Positions 9,137-17,592 of a DNA stretch of 34,966 nucleotides are shown here, piece after piece (the stretch's first letter is position 1; every line of letters starts with the position of its first letter). A program made the translations under genes and the position numbers. The stretch covers positions 1-34,966 of the forward strand of contig JAQWCN010000007.1 in NCBI GenBank assembly GCA_028705955.1, given 5' to 3'. This DNA comes from Eubacteriaceae bacterium. GTDB lineage: Bacteria > Bacillota > Clostridia > Eubacteriales > Eubacteriaceae. Under the pieces are notes generated by a model that saw nothing but the letters and a program-made list of their open reading frames with translations, did no database searches and was not told the origin of the DNA.

Positions 9137-9676
9137 CTATCTTTCAAAAGGCAAGCCAAGTTGTGCCAATAATTCATGAGCTTCTTCATCGGTTTTTGCC
9201 GTTGTAACGAACATAATGTCCATCCCACGAATTTGTTCAACTTTGTCATATTCAATTTCCGGGAAGATCAGCTGTTCTTTGATCCCAAAAGCATAATTAC
9301 CCCGACCGTCAAATGATTTATTTGACAATCCATGGAAGTCACGAACGCGTGGAAGCGCTACATTAAAAAGCTTATCACAGAATTCATACATTCTGTCACT
9401 TCTAAGTGTCACTTTTGCACCAACGCTTTGACCTTCACGAACCTTAAAGTTAGCAACTGATTTCTTTGCCTTAATTACAATTGGTTTTTGTCCTGAAATG
9501 ATTGTCAGATCACCAACCGCTGCTTCAAGCAGTTTTGTATTATCTTTACAATCACCCAACCCCATGTTGATGATGACTTTGACCAATTGAGGCACTTCCA
9601 TGTTATTTTTGTAATGGAATTTATCCTTGAGAGCTGAAATAGCTTCATTTTGGTATTTTTCCTGCATTCTTGTCAT
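9137..9676 (-). CDS. rplE: 50S ribosomal protein L5
   Basis: L5 binds 5S rRNA and contacts P-site tRNA in the central protuberance. The 179-residue product has [47 protein letters not shown] and the late [20 protein letters not shown], all family hallmarks. ATG start; it lies 15 bases after rplX. Confidence 0.98.
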   Translation of the reverse strand: MTRMQEKYQNEAISALKDKFHYKNNMEVPQLVKVIINMGLGDCKDNTKLLEAAVGDLTIISGQKPIVIKAKKSVANFKVREGQSVGAKVTLRSDRMYEFCDKLFNVALPRVRDFHGLSNKSFDGRGNYAFGIKEQLIFPEIEYDKVEQIRGMDIMFVTTAKTDEEAHELLAQLGLPFER

Positions 9677-9691
9677 AACAAAACTCCTCTA

Positions 9692-10015
9692 TTAATCCAG
9701 TACCTTGCCGCATTTTTTACAAACACGAACTTTTTTGCCATCATCCTGAATGGTAATTCCCGTACGGACACCTTTTCCGCAGGCATCACACATCAACAGA
9801 ACATTGGACGCGTCAATAAAACCTTCTTCTTTGACAATACCGCCCTGCTGCATCTGCTGAGTTGGTTTTTTATGCTTTGTCTGAATGTTAATTCCTTCAA
9901 CCTTTACTTTGCGTTTTTCAGAATCAACAGCCATCACTTTGCCAGTTTTTCCGATGTCTTTTCCGGAAATCACCTGAACGACATCCTCTTTTTTTACATG
10001 CATCTTATTTGCCAT
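9692..10015 (-). CDS. rplX: 50S ribosomal protein L24
   Basis: L24 initiates 50S assembly. The 107-residue form starts with MANKMHVKKEDVVQVISGKD, a KOW motif, and has a C-terminal zinc-ribbon-like CDAC...CKKC pair. I chose ATG at 10015 because GGGAGGTGA lies just upstream. A frame-open TTG at 10030 would put that ribosome binding site inside the coding region. It is close to rplN, whose stop is at 10031. Confidence 0.96.
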   Translation of the reverse strand: MANKMHVKKEDVVQVISGKDIGKTGKVMAVDSEKRKVKVEGINIQTKHKKPTQQMQQGGIVKEEGFIDASNVLLMCDACGKGVRTGITIQDDGKKVRVCKKCGKVLD

Positions 10016-10030
10016 ATGGTCACCTCCCAA

Positions 10031-10399
10031 TTATAATACTTCAGGAGCCAAAGACACGATTTTCATGTATTTTTTGTCTCTTAACTCTCTTGCCACAGGT
10101 CCGAAAATACGTGTCCCTCTGGGATTCTGATCATCCTTGATCAAAACAGCAGCGTTTTGATCAAATTTGATATAGCTGCCATCGTCACGACGAACGCCGC
10201 GTTTGGTACGAACAACAACTGCTTTTACGACGTCACCTTTTTTGACTTCTCCACCGGGAGCAGCACTCTTCACGGAGCAAACAATGACATCACCGATATT
10301 TGCATAACGTCTGCCTGATCCCCCCAGAACACGGATACATAACAGTTCCTTTGCTCCAGTGTTATCAGCGACTTTTAATCGAGTCTCTTGTTGAATCAT
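10031..10399 (-). CDS. rplN: 50S ribosomal protein L14
   Basis: L14 lies at the subunit interface and forms intersubunit bridges. The 122-residue product begins [19 protein letters not shown] and contains the family segments [15 protein letters not shown] and [16 protein letters not shown]. Length is exactly that of most bacterial L14 proteins. ATG start with GGAGG upstream; it follows rpsQ by 25 bases. Confidence 0.98.
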   Translation of the reverse strand: MIQQETRLKVADNTGAKELLCIRVLGGSGRRYANIGDVIVCSVKSAAPGGEVKKGDVVKAVVVRTKRGVRRDDGSYIKFDQNAAVLIKDDQNPRGTRIFGPVARELRDKKYMKIVSLAPEVL

Positions 10400-10424
10400 T
10401 TGGAATTACCTCCTATCGCGCCGA

Positions 10425-10679
10425 TTATAATGCTTTTTCCACAATTTCGACGAGTCTCCAGCGCTTATGCTTGCTTAAAGGTCTCGTTTCCATAATCTTA
10501 ACTTTATCGCCAATCTGACATTCATTTTTTTCGTCATGGGCTTTAAATTTAACCGTATTTTTAACACGTTTATTATACAGCGGGTGTTTAATAAATGATT
10601 CGACGGCAACTACAATGGTTTTATCCATTTTATCGCTGACTACCCGGCCAATACGTGTCTTTCTTTCGTTACGTTCCAT
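10425..10679 (-). CDS. rpsQ: 30S ribosomal protein S17
   Basis: S17 is an OB-fold primary rRNA-binding protein. The 84-residue product contains the signature [17 protein letters not shown] near residues 12-28, the [19 protein letters not shown] loop and [22 protein letters not shown] start with AGGAAGGAT upstream. It is between rpmC and rplN as usual. Confidence 0.98.
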   Translation of the reverse strand: MERNERKTRIGRVVSDKMDKTIVVAVESFIKHPLYNKRVKNTVKFKAHDEKNECQIGDKVKIMETRPLSKHKRWRLVEIVEKAL

Positions 10680-10695
10680 CAGCTATCCTTCCTTC

Positions 10696-10905
10696 CTATG
10701 CCTGTGTCCCAGTCATTTCACGTTCTGTGATAATGGTTTTGATGCGGGCATATGTTCTTTTAACATCCCGGATTCTCATGGGGTTATCGAGCTGACCGGT
10801 TGCATGTTGAAAGCGTAAGTTAAAGAGTTCTTCTTTGAGATCTCCTAATTTGCTTTCCAGATCAGCATTGGTTAAATCTCTTAATTCTTTCATCTGCTTA
10901 TTCAT
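10696..10905 (-). CDS. rpmC: 50S ribosomal protein L29
   Basis: L29 is a two-helix protein at the tunnel exit, close to the trigger factor and SRP docking sites. The 69-residue product has [19 protein letters not shown] and [20 protein letters not shown], both typical. ATG start. It starts 2 bases after rplP ends, so translation is probably coupled. Confidence 0.97.
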   Translation of the reverse strand: MNKQMKELRDLTNADLESKLGDLKEELFNLRFQHATGQLDNPMRIRDVKRTYARIKTIITEREMTGTQA

Positions 10906-10907
10906 GC

Positions 10908-11336
10908 TTATTCACCTGCAACTTCCTGTTCGGCCTTGGATACAATTTTGGTTTTGATCGGCAACTTATGTTCTGCCAGTCTCAACGCTTCTTTGGCCAT
11001 ATTTTCGGGAATTCCCGCAATTTCAAACATGATACGGCCCGGTTTGACAACTGCTACCCAATATTCCGGGGCCCCTTTTCCAGAACCCATTCTGGTTTCA
11101 GCTGGCTTTGCTGTAACAGGCTTATCCGGGAAAATCTTGATCCAAACCTGACCGCCTCTTTTGACATAACGTGTCATAGCGACACGAGCTGCTTCAATCT
11201 GATTTGAAGTGATCCATGCAGGTTCCAAAGCCTGGATGCCATATTCACCGTAGGTCACTTTATTGCCGCGGGTTGCTTTTCCCTTCATGCGGCCTCTATG
11301 TACTCTTCTGCGTTTTACACGCTTAGGCATTAACAT
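10908..11336 (-). CDS. rplP: 50S ribosomal protein L16
   Basis: L16 helps shape the A-site tRNA region of the 50S subunit. The 142-residue product starts [19 protein letters not shown] and contains [20 protein letters not shown] and the [19 protein letters not shown] signature. The first ATG is chosen because AGGAGG lies eight bases upstream. It lies between rpsC and rpmC. Confidence 0.98.
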   Translation of the reverse strand: MLMPKRVKRRRVHRGRMKGKATRGNKVTYGEYGIQALEPAWITSNQIEAARVAMTRYVKRGGQVWIKIFPDKPVTAKPAETRMGSGKGAPEYWVAVVKPGRIMFEIAGIPENMAKEALRLAEHKLPIKTKIVSKAEQEVAGE

Positions 11337-11350
11337 CTTAACATCCTCCT

Positions 11351-12070
11351 TTAGTTTGCTTCTGCACGCGGAGTCCTGCGACGGTTGTTCTTTTCACCTT
11401 TGCTGTCTTTCTTTTCTGATTCAGCCAGGATATCTTCTCTTCCCGTCAGGATTTCACCCTTATTAACCCATACTTTGATACCGATCTTACCGTATGTGGT
11501 GTCCGCTTCTGCAAAACCATAAGAGATATCTGCACGCAACGTCTGCATCGGAACATTACCCTGAGCATAATGTTCACGGCGAGCCATTTCAGCTCCGTTC
11601 AAACGACCGGCAACAGCCGTTTTAATTCCTTTTGCTCCTGCCCGCATCGTCCGTTGCATTGATTGTTTCATTGCCCGGCGGAATGAAATTCTTCTTTCCA
11701 ATTGTCCAGCAATATTTTCTGCAATCAACTGTGCATCTAAATCGATATTTTTAACTTCGACGATATTAATATATACCGTCTTTTTTGTCATTTTTTCCAG
11801 TTCAACTCTCAGGGCTTCAATTCCTGCACCCCCGCGGCCAATAATCATTCCTGGTTTTGCGGTGTGAATATGAATCTTGATTTTATTACCAAAACGTTCG
11901 ATAACAATCTTGGAAATTCCGGCCTGGAATTGACTTTTCTTAATATAATGGCGAATTTTATTGTCTTCAATCAGGTAGTCTGCGAAATCTTTATCGTTCG
12001 CATACCATTTGGCATTCCAGTCTTTGATAACGCCAACCCGAAAACCATGCGCATTTACTTTTTGACCCAA
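11351..12070 (-). CDS. rpsC: 30S ribosomal protein S3 (TTG start)
   Basis: S3 forms part of the mRNA entry tunnel. The 239-residue product has the KH-type RNA-binding segment [18 protein letters not shown] (near residues 74-91), the [19 protein letters not shown] helix and a basic/acidic C-terminal tail. The start codon is TTG (complement of 12068-12070), which gives the expected [15 protein letters not shown] terminus; a weak GGGGG site is upstream. It follows rplV by 14 bases. Confidence 0.97.
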   Translation of the reverse strand: MGQKVNAHGFRVGVIKDWNAKWYANDKDFADYLIEDNKIRHYIKKSQFQAGISKIVIERFGNKIKIHIHTAKPGMIIGRGGAGIEALRVELEKMTKKTVYINIVEVKNIDLDAQLIAENIAGQLERRISFRRAMKQSMQRTMRAGAKGIKTAVAGRLNGAEMARREHYAQGNVPMQTLRADISYGFAEADTTYGKIGIKVWVNKGEILTGREDILAESEKKDSKGEKNNRRRTPRAEAN

Positions 12071-12084
12071 ATCTCGTTACCCCC

Positions 12085-12420
12085 TTATTCCTGTTCTTTC
12101 AATACGGCCGTGATATGTGACGTTCTCTTCTTGATTGGAAAAGCTCGTCCCTGCGGGCCAGCTTTGTATCTTTTCAAGGTTGGTCCCTGGTTGGCGTAGA
12201 TTTGATCAATATATAATACGTCTGTGTTCATATTGTGATTATTTTCCGCATTGGCATAAGCTGATAGAACCACTTTTTCAATGACTCTGGCAGCTTTATT
12301 CGGTGTTAATTGAAGAATACTCAGTGCTTCCCCAACTCTTTTTCCCCGAATAGCATCTGCAACCAGTTTAGCCTTTCTGGATGAAACGCGGACAAATTTT
12401 GCTGTTGCTTTAGCTTCCAT
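12085..12420 (-). CDS. rplV: 50S ribosomal protein L22
   Basis: L22 lines the peptide exit tunnel; its extended loop is a known site of macrolide resistance mutations. I take the 111-residue form beginning MEAKATAKFVRVSSRKAKLV because AAAGGAGG lies just upstream of this ATG and the length is standard. The open frame extends 96 bases upstream into rpsS but has no family similarity there. The C-terminal GPTLKRYKAGPQGRAFPIKK loop is present. Confidence 0.97.
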   Translation of the reverse strand: MEAKATAKFVRVSSRKAKLVADAIRGKRVGEALSILQLTPNKAARVIEKVVLSAYANAENNHNMNTDVLYIDQIYANQGPTLKRYKAGPQGRAFPIKKRTSHITAVLKEQE

Positions 12421-12436
12421 GTTTTTCCTCCTTTGG

Positions 12437-12715
12437 CTACTGTACAGTTGTTTTCTTTTCGCCGGCATGGCCGCGGAAAGTTCTGGTTGGTGCAAATTCG
12501 CCAAGCTTATGACCAACCATGTCTTCTGTTAAATATACCGGAACGTGTTTACGGCCATCATGGACCGCAATGGTGTGACCTACCATCTGAGGAAAAATTG
12601 TAGATGATCTTGACCAGGTCTTAATCACTTTCTTTTCTCCCTTTTCGTTCATTTCTTCTATTCTTTCAAGTAACTTTTCGCTGACGAAAGGTCCTTTTTT
12701 TAATGATCGACTCAT
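12437..12715 (-). CDS. rpsS: 30S ribosomal protein S19
   Basis: S19 sits in the 30S head with S13. The 92-residue product begins [19 protein letters not shown] and contains the highly conserved [20 protein letters not shown] and [19 protein letters not shown] start with AGGAGG upstream, 15 bases after rplB. Confidence 0.98.
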   Translation of the reverse strand: MSRSLKKGPFVSEKLLERIEEMNEKGEKKVIKTWSRSSTIFPQMVGHTIAVHDGRKHVPVYLTEDMVGHKLGEFAPTRTFRGHAGEKKTTVQ

Positions 12716-12730
12716 TTGATAAACCTCCTA

Positions 12731-13564
12731 TTACTTGGCATTACGACGTCTGATAATATGTTTATCTGACGCTTTATTCTTCTTACGTGTCTTGAAACCA
12801 AGTGTTGGTTTACCCCAAGGCGTAACTGGCCCTGGACGACCAACTGGTGCACGTCCTTCACCACCACCATGGGGATGGTCATTAGGATTCATAACAGATC
12901 CACGAACTGTCGGGCGAATGCCCATATGACGTTTCCGTCCTGCTTTACCAATTCGCACGTTTTGGTGATCCAAGTTTCCAACGGTTCCAATGGTTCCACG
13001 GCATTCCAACCGCACCATACGCATTTCGCCAGAAGGCAAGCGAAGCGTTGCATAATCGCCTTCTTTAGCCATCAACTGGGCCGATGCACCAGCTGAGCGA
13101 ACCATTTGACCACCTTTGCCTGGTTTGAGTTCAATATTATGAATCAATGTACCAACCGGAACATGCTTGAGCTGAAGACAGTTGCCTACAGTAATATCTG
13201 CATCTTCTCCTGACATGATGGTATCTCCCACCTTTAACTTAAGCGGTGCAAGAATATAACGTTTTTCACCATCCAGATAGTGGATCAGGGCGATGTTTGC
13301 GCTGCGGTTTGGATCGTATTCAATCCCCGCAACTTTGCCTGGAACACCATCTTTATTTCTTTTAAAATCAATAACTCTATATTTTCTTTTTACTCCGCCC
13401 CCCTGATGACGAACGGTGATACGGCCATAAACGTTACGGCCGGCTTTTGATTTGAGTGGTTGTAGCAATGCGCGTTCTGGCTCATGCTTTGTTACTTCTT
13501 CATAAGTATTGACACTCATATTTCGACGTCCAGGTGACGTCGGTTTATATTTCATAATGCCCAT
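12731..13564 (-). CDS. rplB: 50S ribosomal protein L2
   Basis: L2 is required for subunit association and peptidyltransferase activity. The 277-residue form begins [18 protein letters not shown]. It holds the conserved [17 protein letters not shown] and the C-terminal [20 protein letters not shown], which contains the functional His. I chose ATG at 13564, with AAAGGAGG ten bases upstream. An in-frame TTG nine bases earlier would lie too close to that site. It precedes rpsS. Confidence 0.98.
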   Translation of the reverse strand: MGIMKYKPTSPGRRNMSVNTYEEVTKHEPERALLQPLKSKAGRNVYGRITVRHQGGGVKRKYRVIDFKRNKDGVPGKVAGIEYDPNRSANIALIHYLDGEKRYILAPLKLKVGDTIMSGEDADITVGNCLQLKHVPVGTLIHNIELKPGKGGQMVRSAGASAQLMAKEGDYATLRLPSGEMRMVRLECRGTIGTVGNLDHQNVRIGKAGRKRHMGIRPTVRGSVMNPNDHPHGGGEGRAPVGRPGPVTPWGKPTLGFKTRKKNKASDKHIIRRRNAK

Positions 13565-13609
13565 TATTCGCAAACCTCCTTTTCATTTTGCTTATCGGGT
13601 TAAACCAGA

Positions 13610-13900
13610 TCATACACCTTCAAAGAATTCAATGCTTTTGCTGTCTGGTGTTAATTTAACAATCGCTTTCTTCCAGTTTGGACGTCTGCCTTCATTTCTG
13701 CCCTGTCTTTTTACTTTTCCGTTCATGTTCATGGTATAAACCTTCATGACCGTCACGTCAAAGATTTCTTCAACAGCGTTTTTAATTTCAATCTTATTGG
13801 CTTCTTTGGCAACCTGGAATGTATATTTATTATTTTCACTTTCATCCATACTTCTTTCAGAAATAATTGGACGAAGGATAACGTCTCGAGGATCTCTCAT
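13610..13900 (-). CDS. rplW: 50S ribosomal protein L23
   Basis: L23 is the tunnel-exit docking protein for trigger factor and SRP. The 96-residue product contains [40 protein letters not shown] and [13 protein letters not shown], all typical. Its ATG overlaps the rplD stop by one base (TAATG), so translation is probably coupled. Confidence 0.98.
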   Translation of the reverse strand: MRDPRDVILRPIISERSMDESENNKYTFQVAKEANKIEIKNAVEEIFDVTVMKVYTMNMNGKVKRQGRNEGRRPNWKKAIVKLTPDSKSIEFFEGV

Positions 13901-14520
13901 TATGCATATACCTCCTCAATTTTATCTAAAGCATCTTTTGTTAAAACGAGAATATCATATTTTAACATGTCATATACATTAAGTTCACTTACTGTCGATG
14001 CTGTAACCTTGGGAATATTGTGTGCAGAACGATAGACCGTTTCAATTTTGTCTGGTGTTACGATCAGTGCTTGTTTTGCATCAATCGCGCTCAATAATTC
14101 AACCATGTCTTTTGTTTTAGGCGCATCCATATTAATGGCATCGACAACCCGGAGTTCCTTGTCAGCATATTTTGCTGAAAATACTGAACGCATGGCAAGA
14201 TTACGTACTTTTTTATTGACTTTTTTGCTGTAATCTCTGGATTTTGGTGCAAACACAACCCCACCACCTATCCACAGTGGTGAACGGCTTGTACCTGCAC
14301 GGGCGCGGCCAGTTCCTTTTTGACGCCATGGTTTTCTTCCACCGCCACGAACTTCTGAACGGGTTTTCGACCCTTTGGTCCCCTGGCGCTTATTTGCTAA
14401 TTGGGCAACAACGACTTCATGAACAACAGGTTCATTCGGTTCAATACCGAACACGCGTTCGCTCAGTTCTACATCGCCAACCACGTTGCCTTTCATATCT
14501 AATATATCCATCTTTGGCAT
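13900..14520 (-). CDS. rplD: 50S ribosomal protein L4
   Basis: L4 forms part of the exit tunnel constriction and, in E. coli, represses the S10 operon by binding its leader. The 206-residue product contains the extended loop [20 protein letters not shown] followed by [17 protein letters not shown], and [19 protein letters not shown]. Length is standard. Its stop codon overlaps rplW. The rpsJ leader of this cluster has a hairpin that could be relevant to L4 control, which is speculative. Confidence 0.98.
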   Translation of the reverse strand: MPKMDILDMKGNVVGDVELSERVFGIEPNEPVVHEVVVAQLANKRQGTKGSKTRSEVRGGGRKPWRQKGTGRARAGTSRSPLWIGGGVVFAPKSRDYSKKVNKKVRNLAMRSVFSAKYADKELRVVDAINMDAPKTKDMVELLSAIDAKQALIVTPDKIETVYRSAHNIPKVTASTVSELNVYDMLKYDILVLTKDALDKIEEVYA

Positions 14521-14545
14521 TTGACTTCCTCCTTCTTCCTGGTTC

Positions 14546-15175
14546 TTAAGCCTTTACGCTGCTTTTAATGGAAACAACGCTGCCTTTAGGGCCAGGAACA
14601 GCACCTTTGATTAGTAACAGATTATTTTCAGCGTCAACCTTAACCACTTCAAGATTTAATGCCGTCACATTTTTGTTACCCATCTGGCCTGGCAACTTCT
14701 TTCCTTTAAGAACACGGGATGGAGAAGCAGATGTACCCATGGATCCTGGGCTTCTGTGATACTTTGAGCCGTGAGCCATTGGGCCTCTTTGCTGACCATG
14801 ACGTTTGATTGACCCTGCGTATCCCTTCCCTTTGGATTTACCGGAAACATCAACTTTATCCCCAATTTCGAAGACATCTGCTTTAAGTTCCTGACCAGAT
14901 TCCAACGGGCCACAGTCATCCAAACGGAATTCGCGGATGGTGCGCTTGTAGCCAACGCCATATTTATCATAATGGCCTTTAACCGGCTTGACAACATTCT
15001 TATCTTTGATGTCCCCAAACGCTAATTGAACAGCTTCATAACCGTCATTTTCCATTGTCTTCTTCTGAAGAATGGTGCATGGTCCTGCTTCAATCACCGT
15101 AACGGGAACAACAGTTCCGTTTTCCGTAAAAATCTGCGTCATGCCGATTTTCTTACCAATAATTGCTTTCTTCAA
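14546..15175 (-). CDS. rplC: 50S ribosomal protein L3 (TTG start)
   Basis: L3 is an early assembly protein reaching the peptidyltransferase centre. The 209-residue product starts [20 protein letters not shown] and has the loop [19 protein letters not shown] (near residues 127-145) that approaches the active site, and [17 protein letters not shown]. The start codon is TTG (complement of 15173-15175) with AGGAGG five bases upstream. It lies 59 bases after rpsJ, the gap holding a small inverted repeat. Confidence 0.97.
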   Translation of the reverse strand: MKKAIIGKKIGMTQIFTENGTVVPVTVIEAGPCTILQKKTMENDGYEAVQLAFGDIKDKNVVKPVKGHYDKYGVGYKRTIREFRLDDCGPLESGQELKADVFEIGDKVDVSGKSKGKGYAGSIKRHGQQRGPMAHGSKYHRSPGSMGTSASPSRVLKGKKLPGQMGNKNVTALNLEVVKVDAENNLLLIKGAVPGPKGSVVSIKSSVKA

Positions 15176-15195
15176 TTTTTCCTCCTAGATCATTG

Positions 15196-15210
15196 GATCG
15201 CTAAGCGATC
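15196..15210 (-). repeat. Inverted repeat in the rpsJ-rplC gap
   Basis: GATCGCT and AGCGATC face each other across one base, a 7-bp perfect inverted repeat (six pairs with a 3-base loop in RNA). There is no T-tract, so it is not an intrinsic terminator. It may be a processing or stability element. Function unknown. Confidence 0.45.
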
Positions 15211-15234
15211 ATAATACTTGGCTGAGCTTCCACT

Positions 15235-15543
15235 TTATAACTTGATTTCGATATCCACACCTGCCGGCAGATTCAAGCGCATCAGCGCATCGACCGTTTT
15301 AGGTGTTGGGTTAATGATATCAATCAAGCGTTTATGTGTACGCATTTCAAATTGTTCTCTTGAGTCTTTGTACTTATGTACAGCCCTCAGAATTGTTACC
15401 ACTTCCTTATCCGTAGGTAATGGAATGGGTCCTGAAACAGAAGCACCTGTGCGTTTTGCTGTTTCAACAATTCGCTGGGAAGACTGATCCAACAATTTGT
15501 GATCAAAAGCTTTCAGCCGGATTCTAATTTTTTGTTTGCTCAT
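15235..15543 (-). CDS. rpsJ: 30S ribosomal protein S10
   Basis: S10 is in the 30S head and doubles as the antitermination factor NusE. I take the 102-residue form [20 protein letters not shown] onward, with AAAGGAGG about ten bases upstream; the frame is open for ten more codons. The signature [18 protein letters not shown]-type segment (here [14 protein letters not shown]) and the C-terminal [12 protein letters not shown] are present. It is the first gene of the cluster and has its own promoter; no tuf or fusA precedes it. Confidence 0.97.
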   Translation of the reverse strand: MSKQKIRIRLKAFDHKLLDQSSQRIVETAKRTGASVSGPIPLPTDKEVVTILRAVHKYKDSREQFEMRTHKRLIDIINPTPKTVDALMRLNLPAGVDIEIKL

Positions 15544-15595
15544 ACCTAAATTTCCTCCTTTTGTACGTAGCATTTAGGCACATCAATCACTTATC

Positions 15596-15609
15596 CACCC
15601 ATCCGGGTG
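15596..15609 (-). repeat. Small hairpin in the S10 leader near the rpsJ start
   Basis: A CACCC/GGGTG five-pair stem with a four-base loop lies about 50 bases before the rpsJ start codon. It is GC-rich, but short enough to arise by chance. Confidence 0.35.
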
Positions 15610-15628
15610 TTTCCTTATTTTTCCTTAG

Positions 15629-15650
15629 AAAAAAGCTGTATAATACAGCT
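15629..15650 (-). terminator. Hairpin plus T6 in the S10 leader, possible attenuator
   Basis: On the minus strand AGCTGTA-TTA-TACAGCT is followed directly by TTTTTT. It lies about 100 bases after the predicted transcription start and about 85 before rpsJ, so it could end transcripts early. The stem is AT-rich (three GC pairs), so termination would be partial at best. Regulation by a ribosomal protein is inference. Confidence 0.5.
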
Positions 15651-15757
15651 CTGATAAATGATTGTCGCCCGATTCGATGATCGTGACATACTCCTTAAGA
15701 ATTACCTGAATTAGTAACAGCAACTTCTTAATTCATCGCAGACAGCCAACTTTTTCT

Positions 15758-15786
15758 AGTATAAATGAATGCCTATCATTGTGCAA
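15758..15786 (-). promoter_or_regulatory. Promoter of the S10 ribosomal protein cluster
   Basis: TTGCAC (complement of 15781-15786), a 17-base spacer and TATACT (complement of 15758-15763) form a near-consensus sigma-A promoter. Start is near 15751, giving a leader of about 208 bases before rpsJ. Just upstream are two A-tracts, each in the repeated context AAAAAAACTTGCA, resembling UP elements. The rest of the 358-base gap (15544-15901) holds the hairpins listed and the ilvB terminator; no gene is seen in it. Confidence 0.85.
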
Positions 15787-15868
15787 GTTTTTTTTGATTT
15801 AATTTGCAAGTTTTTTTCAGTTTGCTTTTCATTTAAGATTCATTTAAGTTTGTAAGGCGTCATTCAAT

Positions 15869-15898
15869 AAAAAAAGGCAGAGATCTCTGCCTTTTTTT
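15869..15898 (-). terminator. Terminator after ilvB
   Basis: This is a perfect 30-base palindrome: seven A, GGCAGAGA, TCTCTGCC, seven T. It starts four bases after the ilvB stop and can work in both directions. It separates the branched-chain amino acid cluster from the ribosomal cluster. Confidence 0.93.
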
Positions 15899-15901
15899 TA
15901 A

Positions 15902-17566
15902 TTATTCATAATAGATTTCATCAATAGGTTTTCCTGCTGGAACCATGGGGTACACGCCTTCTTCATTGGAGATCGCGCACCGAACTAAAACGGGTTCCTT
16001 CAAATTTTTAATTTCCGATAATGTTTGGTCCAAGTCATTCAGATTTTCGACATTATAATGTCGGATGTGAAATGCATCTGCCAGTTTGAGATAATCAACA
16101 GCACCTTCATTAAGATCGGTTTGAGCATACCGTCTGTCGTTAAAGAGCTTCTGCCATTGCCGAACCATTCCAAGCGTTCCATTATCGAAGAGAATGATTT
16201 TAATGGGTAAATTATAGCGCTTTACTGTTGTAAGTTCCTGAAAATTCATTCGGAAACTGCCATCTCCAGCCACCAGAAGCACATCCTTCTCTGGCTTTGC
16301 CAATTGAACCCCAATAGCCGCACCAAGTCCAAATCCCATTGTGCCAAGACCACCAGATGTGACATATTGTCCTGGAAATTTGAAACGCCAGTATTGTCCA
16401 ACCCACATTTGATGCTGCCCAACCTCTGTAACCACATAAGCATCTTTATAGGTATTGTTTAAATGTGTCAAAATGTTTTTAGGACAATATTCATCTTTAG
16501 AGCGTTCCGGTAACGGCCATTCTTTGATTTTGGCAATCCATTCCGGATGGGTAGCCGGCTTGACAATCTTATTCAACATCGGCAATGCGTCCAAAATATC
16601 AGCACAAATATGAACGTTGGCCTCAATATTCTTTTCAAATTCTGTTGGATCCACATCAATTTGAATGATCTTTTTGTCCCGCATAAACGCGTTTATATTC
16701 CCGGTAACCCGGTCTGAAAAACGGGCTCCAATGGCAATCAATGTATCACAATTAATAACTGCCAGATTACATTCCTGAGAACCATGCATACCCACAAATC
16801 CCAGGGAAAGTGGATTGTCCCTTGGAATGCATCCTAACCCCATCAGGGAATTAGCTACTGGAATTCCTGCTTTTTCAGCAAATTCAACGAGCATCTTACT
16901 GGCTCCTGATTTAAGGACTCCCCCGCCGGCATAAATAACCGGCCGTTTTGCCATATTGATATATTCTGCAGCCCTGGTTACGGCATCGCGTTGCGGTCTT
17001 GGATTGGAAGTCCCCAGTGCATAGGGTTTTTCTTCCCCATATTCTGTTTGCGCAAGAAAAATATCTTTTGGAATATCAACGACAACAGGGCCTGGACGAC
17101 CACTTTGAGCAATTCGAAAAGCCTCCCGAATGGTCGGTGCCAACATCGTGATGTCTTTTATAATAAAATTATGCTTGGTAATCGGCAACGTAATGCTTGT
17201 GACATCCACTTCCTGAAAAGAATCCTTGCCCAATAACTGCTGGGTTACTTGTCCCGTGAAAACAACCAGTGGTGTTGAGTCCAAATGCGCGTTGGCAATA
17301 CCTGTTACCGCATTGGTCGCTCCCGGTCCTGAGGTGGTAATGCCAACGCCAACTTTTCCACTGACTCTCGCATATCCTTCGGCCGCATGAATACCATTTT
17401 GTTCATGGCATGGTTCAATTTGCGTGATAGCGTGATCCATTCTGTAAAATGCATCAAACAGTGGAATAACACTCCCTCCGGGATAAGAAAAAACATATTC
17501 CACACCTTGTTCCTGTAAACAGCGAACAACGATTTCGGAACCCCTCAATATTTGTTTATTTATCAT
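15902..17566 (-). CDS. ilvB: Acetolactate synthase, large (catalytic) subunit
   Basis: This ThDP-dependent enzyme makes acetolactate from two pyruvates, or acetohydroxybutyrate from pyruvate plus 2-oxobutyrate. The 554-residue protein has the N-terminal ThDP-activating Glu (E55 in PCHEQNGIHAAEGYAR), the FAD/middle domain, and the C-terminal ThDP/Mg motif GDGSFRMNFQEL ending in FDNGTLGMV. The residue before HEQ is Cys, where most homologues have Arg. No small regulatory subunit (ilvN) is next to it. It is the last gene of the citramalate cluster, 26 bases after ilvD, and is followed by a terminator. Confidence 0.95.
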   Translation of the reverse strand: MINKQILRGSEIVVRCLQEQGVEYVFSYPGGSVIPLFDAFYRMDHAITQIEPCHEQNGIHAAEGYARVSGKVGVGITTSGPGATNAVTGIANAHLDSTPLVVFTGQVTQQLLGKDSFQEVDVTSITLPITKHNFIIKDITMLAPTIREAFRIAQSGRPGPVVVDIPKDIFLAQTEYGEEKPYALGTSNPRPQRDAVTRAAEYINMAKRPVIYAGGGVLKSGASKMLVEFAEKAGIPVANSLMGLGCIPRDNPLSLGFVGMHGSQECNLAVINCDTLIAIGARFSDRVTGNINAFMRDKKIIQIDVDPTEFEKNIEANVHICADILDALPMLNKIVKPATHPEWIAKIKEWPLPERSKDEYCPKNILTHLNNTYKDAYVVTEVGQHQMWVGQYWRFKFPGQYVTSGGLGTMGFGLGAAIGVQLAKPEKDVLLVAGDGSFRMNFQELTTVKRYNLPIKIILFDNGTLGMVRQWQKLFNDRRYAQTDLNEGAVDYLKLADAFHIRHYNVENLNDLDQTLSEIKNLKEPVLVRCAISNEEGVYPMVPAGKPIDEIYYE

Positions 17567-17592
17567 ATTGCTCCTCTTTTCCGCTGCAAATC

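Noticed and set aside
15603-15690. Short frame of 24 codons in the S10 leader (ATG after AAGGAGT)
   Set aside because: The GGAG is only one base from the ATG, too close for initiation, and the frame runs through the leader hairpin. It is not supported as a leader peptide.
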